Positions 56,035-64,000 of a stretch of DNA of 64,000 bases are shown here, piece after piece. Below the pieces are notes generated by a model. It had not been told where the DNA came from. It saw only the letters and a list, made by a program, of their open reading frames with translations, and ran no database searches. The position numbers and the translations under genes were made by a program. How positions within the stretch are numbered: the first letter of the stretch is position 1; each line of letters begins with the position of its first letter. The DNA comes from Phytophthora quininea. Its lineage: Eukaryota > Oomycota > Peronosporomycetes > Peronosporales > Peronosporaceae. Location: NCBI GenBank assembly GCA_011947345.1, contig JAAVTG010000588.1:124001-188000 (forward strand), read 5' to 3'.

Positions 56035-56120
56035 GGTCCGAAAATGATCACTTTTTAAATACCTCCGCAGATCGGAGCTGCTGGGCGCTTATGACTACCG
56101 TTAAGCGTTCTGATGTCTAA

Positions 56121-57425
56121 AGTGTGCCAGTTATATTGCCATACACGAGGTCAGACTTAATCCTGCGTTAACAATCAATACACTGTGTTGAAAGCCTCCA
56201 TCATGATTACCATCGTTTGTCGCCATTGTAGAGGTCAGCGCTGGTTCTCATAATAGCGTCCCCAGGTCTCATGAAAGGATCCCTGGCGATTTCAACGATG
56301 CTTCATTTTCTGCCATCCCACTCAGACTGACGTGGTTAACACCTTCCTGAAATTTGGGCCAATACGGGAACCCATCATATTGGATCCAGACTCAGATCCC
56401 TGGATCAGATATGGGTACATCGCGGAAGTAATGGATCCAAGCATGGGTGATCCAGACCTGCAAGTGGGACTGGTCTAGACGTGGATCTGGCACACCAGAG
56501 GACTGATCACGCGACAACATATATATAGAAACAGTGCAAGTGATAGGTTTTGGGATCTCTATGGATCCACTCATAATTTCCTTGCTACAGAGTCGGGTTT
56601 GCCATGTACACCACAAGTGCCCTTCCTAGCGCTTAAGACCACGGGATCTACATTGGCCCAGTCAAGCTATGTCGGGATCACTACGGATCAAGCAGGACGG
56701 GCGGCTGAAGTTGGCGCTTCGAAGCCCGCGCGGAGCAGGTCGGCCGAGCTGGACCGGGTCATGTCGCAGGTCAGTCGCCATCCAGCGACCGCGTGGAACT
56801 CTGCCAGCGCGCTGATACATGTCCTGGAAGAGCGCTACGGGTCTACTGACCACTCTTTGGTCATTTGGTCAGCCATGGGACCGCGTGGACCAGCATAGAC
56901 TTCCGTAGAATGCCATAAATGCGGACGTGACCCAAGAGCGGCGAGGGTACCGCTCGCTAAACACCACAACCCAAAAGATGTAACAGGAGTGCGCGTTAGA
57001 ATCATGTCGAAGGTATCGTAGTGTAACACAACCACGTTCTGGAAACGACGGTGTGCCGCACTAAGGACGGACAGATGCTGGACACAAATGCCGAGACGAC
57101 GTCAAAAACTGAAGGTGTGTACGCATAAAATGAATGTTGTGCTATTCATCATTGTGTATTAACTCCTTATCGCTGCTTCCTTTTATCCAGAATAGTAAGT
57201 ATTACTCGCTTTAAATGACTTGGACGTTCTGAAGATGGTTGGCTACTTTCTGCGACCTATGGGACTAGACTTAACCTTTTTGTTGACACTGCGGGTACTG
57301 GCGATGTCATGCAGCAGAAGAATCTTAGGATCCTGTAGCAGCACCTCGCTTACCTTTCACATGAAATACAAGACGAAAATTCCACTGTTTTGGACCCATT
57401 TTATTTTGGAGTTGTCTGCGCCTTT
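56121..57425. other. Non-coding interval, rich in GGATC words
   Basis: No convincing gene. Between about 56370 and 56700 GGATC/GATCC words recur roughly ten times, next to a TATATATAG tract. The + strand frame at 56599-56898 shows no domain. Confidence 0.4.
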
Positions 57426-58128
57426 TTAGTGACGTAGTTCACTGTTTCTTGTTGTATTTCGACAGTGCTTCCTTTTGAAGTAGCCACCGAGAATTCGAGA
57501 GATCGTCTCGGTAGAGTGATACACTCCCAACGAGTCCACATGAATCAAATAGGGCTTGACGCCTTCGATTGCGAGGACCGGGTTCTGCATAACGATAAAA
57601 CTTCAGTGGTCATGCATGCACGATAACGTACGGTACTTTTTGTACGGAAATGTCGCGGTGATATCATAAACCAGGGGATACGCTGCCTTCATATTGCTTT
57701 GTTTTCTTTGTGCATGCGGAAATTTTCACCAAGTAGCTCGCAGTCGAAGTTAAGTGTCATGCGACTCGCATCAATGTGGTTCCTAACAAAGTAGGATATC
57801 ACAAAGTCACTCGACCACATGTCTGAATCCAACGTCTGGATGTCCTTTTCGGTGGTTTCAAGCTCGTAGGAATTGACATTGGGCCAGAACCAGATGGCTG
57901 TAGATTTGCAGACCAAAGTCTTGCTTTTGATTCAATCGGCGACACAATTTTGGCCTTTAGACACAAGATTCTTGGGGTATCCTCCAACCTCGACGCGAGG
58001 CTGCCGGGTTTTCCTGCGAATCTGGGCACGTGAGACACTTTGACCTTTTTCGTCGCGGGCACTTCTGAGCTTCGTTTAGCTGCCTTGGTAGGGTAGATCT
58101 CCACAAACTCTCTGAGTTTGTGTCGCAT
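57426..58128 (-). pseudogene. Ulp1-like (C48) cysteine protease remnant
   Basis: Minus-strand pieces in three frames: a basic leader (MRHKLREFVEIYPTKAAKRS), a segment STAIWFWPNVNSYELETTEK then FVISYFVRNHI, typical of the Ulp1 fold start, and a C-terminal block PYLIHVDSLGVYHSTETISR with the catalytic-triad Asp, then LGGYFKRKH, and a stop at 57426. The His and Cys regions are not clearly preserved. Ulp1-like proteases cleave SUMO-type modifiers; such genes are often carried by transposons. Decayed. Confidence 0.5.
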
Positions 58129-58249
58129 TATGAGTCGAACAATCCAGGAGTTTCTTGCACCAATCTTTTATCAGAGAACCCCGGGTGTCATCCCTATATA
58201 TAGTCGGTATCGCACAACATTAAATTAGTTTATAAGACTATACTAGCGC

Positions 58250-58480
58250 CAATACCATTGATATTAAGTATACATAGTTTTTCAACGCGGCAAACAGTAT
58301 GGTGATACTCTTACGTAGCACACATATGTGCATCAAGCAATCAGCGAACGGCAAAGACAACGACGGCTGCACACATCCGGCTGGGTTGAGAATTTGGGGG
58401 CTATGTTTTCATGGGACAAACAGGACAATGACAATTCCTTTTTATAGGAGATGAGTTTAAAAGAAGAGAAAGCAGTAATC
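58250..58480 (+). repeat. Diverged satellite unit
   Basis: Contains CAGTATGGTGATACTC ... CAATCAGCGAACGGC ... GGCTGAGTTGAGAA-type sequence matching the 129-bp sub-repeat found from 60109 onwards, at clearly lower identity. Confidence 0.65.
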
Positions 58481-58930
58481 ATTTACCACCAGTATTGGTT
58501 CTGTCAGGTAGAGAAAGTAAAACAAACGGAGAAGATAGCACATGTTAGATAATATGATGAATGATAATATGATAAATAAAATTTAGATACATATCGATAT
58601 ATAATTTCGATAGCGTAAGTAGATAATATAAGATAGCGAAATTAGACAAATGTAAATTATGAAGAGAGGGTAAATATGCTAAAACACAGCTAAAACAACA
58701 ACTATATAGAAGGTTAGGAAGTAGGTTATACATGTCACAAATATATAGAATGAAAAAATGATAACCGAAATAGAAATTACATAGATACAAGAAAGGGTAG
58801 GGTAGAGAGGTCATTTTATCATGACTACGAATAGAACTGATAAAAGATTGAGGTGGCGAAGAAGGTAGAAATCGTAGGTGGGTACTGTAGAGAATTTACA
58901 CAATAGTGAGAACGTAGATACGGTAAAGAA
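58481..58930. repeat. AT-rich, C-poor low-complexity tract
   Basis: GATA/TAGATA/ATGATAA-rich sequence with few C on the + strand, in the same relative place after a satellite unit as the GT-rich tract at 62531-63440. Confidence 0.6.
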
Positions 58931-59890
58931 GGTAGAGGCTTAGAGACCGTGTGGTATCCTGACGGAGATAGCTTGTCTCACCTTCAACATCCGAACGATG
59001 TTCCGCGAGGAAGATAACATGCAACGGGTGGCAACAGGGTACAGATACGTGTACGCCCCCAGCCGTCCAAGTTGTTGATCATCAGAGACATTGCCAATCA
59101 CTTTGGGTACAAAGGAAGACCCGGACGACGACGACCGTGGGTTGTTGCAGTGACGACAACGCCACATCAGTTCGACGGATCTCAGAAAGATCTTAAACGC
59201 GGCGGCGCGCAGTCGAACAGTATGTTAACTACGCCATGAAGGGAATGTTAGACGGTTTCGCTTTGATTGACAGACTGAAGAACAATCACCCGGTCTTGTC
59301 GGTTGTGGTCGACGTGGGTACTATGTCTTGGTCACCTGACATAAATATGACCCGACTTGTCCAATAGAATGGCACGTCCCCGGCAGGCTGTGACAAGGAC
59401 ATCTATCCTCTCTGTGGCGGCATACAGCGGGGTGATCGCCTGTTCATGTACGGCATGGTATCGGGGAAGCGTCGGTCGAACAATCACATCCCGGCGACCG
59501 GTTGATCCAAGGAATGGTGTAATCAAGGGCGACCCACATTTTCGGTGAATCCAGGGGCACTTTGCCAGCCCCGTTCCACGATTTTTGCGGCTGTCAGAGC
59601 TCTTCTTCCAGAAAGTGCTGAGAGAGTTCTGCGCGCAAAGGGACGTTATTCGTGACCTCCGTACGGAGGTCCGGATGTCGGTGATGACCATGGCTGAACG
59701 ACTTGCTCAATTCTCGCTGGAATTCACCACGTGACATTCTCGCACAACAGCGTGGGGCTGCGGCATGGGCGACGACCAACGATCTCTTCACTGGTAACTA
59801 CGACAAGTGCGTAAGCTGTGGGATGCTCGCTGATTTGAACATGTTGCTTAACGCATTCGCAAGCAGCAATTCGTACACCAAAAGCGCGTT
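58931..59890 (+). pseudogene. Unknown coding remnant within the satellite region
   Basis: A + strand frame at about 59215-59500 reads VNYAMKGMLDGFALIDRLKN, then VVVDVGTMSWSPDIN and, after a TAG, CDKDIYPLCGGIQRGDRLFM; another at about 59580-59735 reads RLSELFFQKVLREFCAQRDV. Amino-acid composition looks protein-like but no family is recognised. Several in-frame stops. Confidence 0.35.
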
Positions 59891-59907
59891 TGCACCATAT
59901 ATATATA

Positions 59908-61162
59908 TGGTCGGCGCTACATATGTATCGCACTAAAATGACGTCGCGTTATGGGCTCTATTTTGGGCTTTTGCTGCTGTTTATTCCCTAGCGCGCTGCT
60001 TTTTAGCGCCCAAGTTAGTACTACTCGATACACTATTTTCGGTTATCAGACGATACTGACGGTAATACTGATCAGAGCATAATGAAACTAAGTGTAGCTG
60101 GGTTATTCAGTATGGCGAACACGATGGTGATACTCTGAGCGAGCAGAAACAGGCGCATCCGCCAATCAGCGATCCGCAACGAAAACAACGGCTGTGCTCC
60201 ACCGATTGGGCTGAAAACTTGGGAGACTACGTTTTCATATACGCGGAACATGATGGTGATAGTCCCATGTGACAGAGACAGGCACATCAGCCAATCAGCG
60301 ATCAGGAACGATTGCTGCGGCTGTACATACCGGTTTCGGCTGAAAACTTAGGGGACGACGGTTTCATATACGGGGAAGAAGATGGTGATAGTGTGAAAAG
60401 ACATAGACAGGCCCATCACCCAATCAGCGATCGGGAAGGATAACAACGGCTGTACAAACCTGTTTGGGATGAGAACTTGGGAGACTACGTTTTCGTATGA
60501 GGGGAAGAAGATGGTGATAGTTTGCAGCGACAGAAACTGGTGCATCCGCCAATGAGCGTTCACATACGCCATTGCAGGCATCGTACGCCCGACGGATTCG
60601 AAACAGTGAAGAGATATGTTTCGACGCAAGGTGAACTTGCTGGCGGGACTCAACGAAGAACATAATGAAAGTACGTCCTTGAGTATGTGATTATGAGACA
60701 AATGGTGTGTAAGGTCGGAATATGTGTAGCAACTGAATGTGCGTATGTAGGTTTGAATGTTTGTATAGTGCGAGTGTATGCAGCGTATCATTGGAGGTTG
60801 GGAAGTCTGTTGTCGAGGGAGAATATGTGTCGAATAAGCGTGTTGTATCATATATAGATGTGTGTATGGGAACGACAAAAACGTATGTAGACTAGTTAAT
60901 GCAACGAGGATCAATAAGAAGTAGTGGAAACAGGTCATGGATGACTATGCGTGCGAGTGTTATTGGGAATCGTATGAAGGTGAGTGAGTGTACGCTTGTG
61001 TGGAGTAGGAGTAGGTGTCGAATAGGAGTGTGTAGAGTGGAATGTGTGCAGAGAATGCGTGTTACTGTGTATGGATGTGTTGGTGTTTGCGTGTTCGTAG
61101 TATATGGTTTGAGTCAAATGAACGTGTGAATAGTATGATTTGGTGATAGGTACTATATATAT
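59908..61162 (+). repeat. Satellite unit 1 (1,255 bp)
   Basis: Begins ATGGTCGGCGCTACATATG after a TATATATA tract. Contains four 129-bp sub-repeats (GATGGTGATA words at 60123, 60252, 60381, 60510), each with a CCAATCAGCGATC box, then a non-repeated GT-rich tail. Confidence 0.9.
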
Positions 61163-62530
61163 ATGGTCGGCGCTACATGTGTATCGCACTAAAATGACGT
61201 CGCGTTATGGGCTCTATTTTGGGCTTTTGCTGCTGTTTATTCCCCGCGCTTTTTAGCGCCCAAGTTAGTACTACTCGACACACTATTTTCGGTTATCAGA
61301 CTATACTGACGGTAATACTGATCTCAGCATAATGAAGCTAAGTGTAGCTGGGGTTTTCAGTATGGCGAACATGATGGTGATGCTCTGAGCGAGCAGAAAC
61401 AGGCGCATCCGCCAATCAGCGATCATCATCGAAAACAACGGCTGTACTCCACCGATTGGGCTGAAAACTGGTGGAAGTATGTTTTCATATACGGGGAACA
61501 TGATGGTGATAGTCCCATGTGACAGAGACAGGCCCATCAGCCAATCAGCGATCAGGAACGATTGCTGCGGCTGTACATACCGGTTTCGGCTGAAACCTTA
61601 GGGGACCACGCTTTCATATACGGGGAAGAAGATGGTGATAGTGTGAAAAGACATAGACAGACCCATCAGTCAATCAGCGAGGAGCAACGTTATCTACGGT
61701 GGCACACACCTGCTTCGACTAAAACCTTGGAGAATCACGTGTTTGTATACGAGGAACACAATGGCGACACTGCGAAGTGATAGAGACAGGCCTGTCAACC
61801 AATCGACGATCAGTACGGTTCATTACGGCCGTTTATCCCGTTTGGATGAGAACTTGGGAGACTACGTTTTCGTATGTGGGGAAGAAGATGGTGATGGTTT
61901 GCAGCGACAGAAACTGGTGCATCCGCCAATGAGCGTTCACACACGCCATTGCAGGCATCGTACGCCCGACTCAATCGAAACAGTGAAGAGATATGTTTCG
62001 ACGCAAGGTGAACTTGCTGGTTGGACTCAACGAAGAACATAATGAAAGTACGTCCTTGAGTCTGTGATTATGAGTCAAATGGTGTGTAAGGTCGAATTAT
62101 ACATAGCAACTGAATGTGCGTATGTAGGTTTGAATGTTTGTATAGTGCGAGTGTATGCAGCGTATCATTGGAGGCTGGGAAGTCTGTTGTCGAGGGAGAA
62201 TATGTGTCGAATAAGCGTGTTGTATCATATATATGTGTGTATGGGAACGACAAAAACGTATGTAGACTAGTTAATGCAACGAGGATCAATAAGAAGTAGT
62301 GGAAACAGGTCATGGATGACTATGCGTGCGAGAGTGTTATTGGGAATCGTATGAAGGTGAGTGAGTGTACCCTTGTGTAGAGTATGCGTAGGTGTAGTAT
62401 AGGAGTGTGTGGAGTGGGAATGTATGCAGAGAATGCGTGTTATTGTGTATGGATGTGTTCGTGTTTGCGTGTTCGTAGTATATGGTTTGAGTAAAATGAA
62501 CGTGTCAATAGTATGCTTTGGTGATAGGTA
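61163..62530 (+). repeat. Satellite unit 2
   Basis: Same start and tail as unit 1, but five sub-repeats (61373, 61502, 61631, 61760, 61887; spacing 129, 129, 129, 127). Continues into the C-poor minisatellite. Confidence 0.9.
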
Positions 62531-63440
62531 AATGAGAAAGATAGAGTGGGAGTGAAAGAAAAAAGAAAAGAATGATAATAGTTGATTATAATGAGATGGA
62601 TTGGGATTGATCGGAAAGGTGATTTGAATGAATTGATTGAGAGTTAGGTAGTAATGTGGAAAAATGAGAAGAAGAAGAAGTATGTGGAGAGTGTGGATAG
62701 TAGATAATAGTGTAAGAGTGTGTATAAGTGTAAGTGTATGAGGTGTGTAAGAGTAGATATGTAGATATTGTATAGAGAAGAATGAGTATGTGAAATAGGA
62801 ATGTAAAGAAGGAGTGTGTAGAGAATAAATGGGTGTAGTGTAAAGTGGGAGTGTGTAGGATAAGAGTGTGTGAGAAGAGAAAAATGAAGTTGAGGAAGGA
62901 ATAGAGAAAGTTTGAGTAATAAAAATTGAAGAAAAATGATGGGTGTTTGTGTGTGTAGAGTATGGATGTTTGTGGTGAATAGAAATGTATGTGGAGTGTA
63001 AGTGTAAGTATGTGTGAGTGTAAAGAGAGTAAGTGTAAAAAGTGTGATTGTGAATAGAGTGTGATTGTTGTAGAGTATAAGTGTGTGTAAAGAATGAGTA
63101 TGTGAGAGTGTGAGAATGTGTATGTGTGAGTGTTGTGGAGTGTGAGTGTTGTAGAGTGTGAGTATGTGTAGAGTGTGAGTGTGAGTGTAGAGTGTGAGTG
63201 TGTGTGGAGTGTGAGTGTGAGTATGTGTGGAGTGTGAGTGTGTAGAGTGTGAATGTGTTGAGTGTGTGTGGAGTGTGAGTGTGTGAATTGTGAGTGTTGT
63301 AGGGTTTGAGTGTTGTAGAGTGTGAGTGTTGTAGGGTGTAGGGTGTTGTAGAGTGTGAGTGTTGTAGAGTGTGAGTGTTGTAGAGTGTGAGTGTTGTAGG
63401 GTTTAGGGTTTAGTATATGGGTAGTGTAATTTTTTGCCAG
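62531..63440 (+). repeat. C-poor GT/GA-rich minisatellite with telomere-like repeats
   Basis: Almost no C on the + strand for ~900 bp. First GA-rich (GAGAAAGATAGAGTGG), then variants of GTGTAGAGTGTGAGT and GTTGTAGAGTGTGAGT. TAGGGTTTAGGGTTTAG at 63397-63413 is oomycete-type telomere sequence (TTTAGGG). A 300-codon minus-strand frame arises only because that strand lacks G. Confidence 0.88.
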
Positions 63441-63461
63441 TAACTTCGTGTCTATATATAT

Positions 63462-64000
63462 ATGGTCGGCGCTACATATGTATCGCACTAAAATGACGTC
63501 GCGTTATGGGCTCTATTTTGGGCTTTGCTGCTGTTTATTCCTGTAGCGCTGCTTTTTAGCGCCCAAATGAGTACTACTCGATACACTATTTTCGGTTATC
63601 AGACGATACTGACGGTAATACTGATCACAGCATAATGAAACTAAGTGCAACCAGGGTTTCTCAGTATGGCGAACACGATGGTGATACTCTGAGCGAGCAG
63701 AAACAGGCGCATCCGCCAATCAGCGATCAGCAACGAAAACAACGGCTGTACTCCACCAGTTGAGCTAAAAACTTGTGGAAGTATATTTTCATATACGGGG
63801 AACATGATGGTGACAGTCCCATGTGACAGAGACAGGCCCATCACCCAATCAGCGATCAGGAACGATTGCTGCGGCTGTACATACCGGTTTAGGCTGAAAG
63901 CTTAGGGGACGACGCTTTCATATACGGGGAAGAAGATGGTGATAGTGTGAAAAGACAGAGACAGCCCCATCACCCAATCAGCGATCGGGAAGGATAGCTA
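63462..64000 (+). repeat. Satellite unit 3 (cut by window end)
   Basis: Same start ATGGTCGGCGCTACATATG as units 1 and 2; sub-repeats with GATGGTGA words at about 63678, 63807 and 63936, again 129 bp apart. Confidence 0.9.

Larger units (their letters stand above)
54511..56120 (+). pseudogene. Crypton tyrosine recombinase copy B, interrupted by a MITE
   Basis: N-terminal SAM-like domain (DRYDDNGWGKYFEGSRLENY; SYNLVVQIKHFLYWKVKTK), TAA at 54763-54765, then the catalytic domain start (YVLVMLLFALPPQRAQVYN, first catalytic Arg in PPQRAQ). A 456-bp MITE (55140-55595) splits it; coding resumes TPYLVLRDGIASDSGDCSLF and runs to the HxxR/H/Y block identical to copy A. Cryptons move as circles through tyrosine recombinase, without RT. 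Ends at 56120 after unrelated sequence. Confidence 0.72.

Noticed and set aside
56370..56700. GGATC-rich stretch as a methylation or restriction-linked element
   Set aside because: About ten short words in 330 bp without regular spacing; could be chance or a decayed repeat.
62586..63488. A 300-codon minus-strand open frame rich in Thr, His, Ser, Leu
   Set aside because: It lies wholly in the C-poor minisatellite; the minus strand lacks G, so TAG and TGA cannot occur. Open by composition, not by coding.
1..64000. CRISPR arrays, rRNA or tRNA genes
   Set aside because: No regular short repeat-spacer pattern, no rRNA-like conserved blocks, and no cloverleaf recognised; the sequence is eukaryotic.

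Overview
The window looks like nuclear DNA of an oomycete, most probably a Phytophthora or close relative. Reasons: housekeeping genes packed with spacers of about 70-200 bp, introns of about 48-75 bp with GT..AG ends, an M96 mating-specific-like gene (a family I know only from oomycetes), and a repeat load typical of that group: Ty3/Gypsy chromoviruses, Tc1/mariner, MULE, PIF/Harbinger and Crypton elements. Species cannot be named from the sequence alone.

Layout. (1) 1-8.8 kb, gene-dense: the start of a SCY1-like kinase (edge-truncated), Ku70 (8 exons, intact), oligopeptidase B divergent from alkylglycerone-phosphate synthase, and a charged coiled-coil protein. (2) 8.9-26.5 kb: one M96-like host gene blown apart by two LTR retrotransposons about 230 bp apart in its coding sequence. 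Each has near-identical LTRs and a perfect 5-bp target duplication. Element 1 (9.3-16.2 kb, + strand) carries a Tc1/mariner derivative and an unexplained 265-bp insert in its reverse transcriptase. Element 2 (16.4-25.7 kb, - strand) carries a decayed MULE and an old solo LTR of another family. (3) 27.0-40.5 kb: apparently two abutting PIF/Harbinger-like elements. X holds a SET-domain protein, a SANT/coiled-coil protein and a transposase. Y holds a transposase at one end, a SANT-like protein at the other, and between them wrecked pieces of host genes (ABCG transporter, RCC1/IQ protein, others). (4) 40.5-51.3 kb, gene-dense again: 2OG-Fe(II) oxygenase, NAD glycerol-3-phosphate dehydrogenase (intact), alpha/beta hydrolase (intact), RBR-type RING protein (intact), CCDC93-like protein, an unknown acidic protein, an ankyrin fragment and a lamin-like intermediate filament protein. 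(5) 51.5-58.2 kb: an LTR element with gag fused to RT by deletion, duplicated Crypton tyrosine recombinase parts with a MITE inside, and a Ulp1-like protease remnant. (6) 58.2-64 kb: a satellite of about 1.26-2.3 kb units built of 129-bp sub-repeats, followed by a C-poor GT-rich minisatellite containing TTTAGGG-type telomere-like sequence, suggesting a subtelomere.

A recurring oddity is single-base deletions, mostly in homopolymers, that break otherwise well-preserved genes (oligopeptidase B, AGPS, 2OG oxygenase, CCDC93, transposases), while Ku70, GPD, the hydrolase and the RBR protein are clean. Residual assembly error is likely for many of these. In-frame stops in the transposon genes are a separate class and look like real decay.

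The housekeeping genes do not form one pathway. AGPS (ether lipids) and glycerol-3-phosphate dehydrogenase both touch dihydroxyacetone phosphate metabolism, but they lie 35 kb apart and the link is probably chance.
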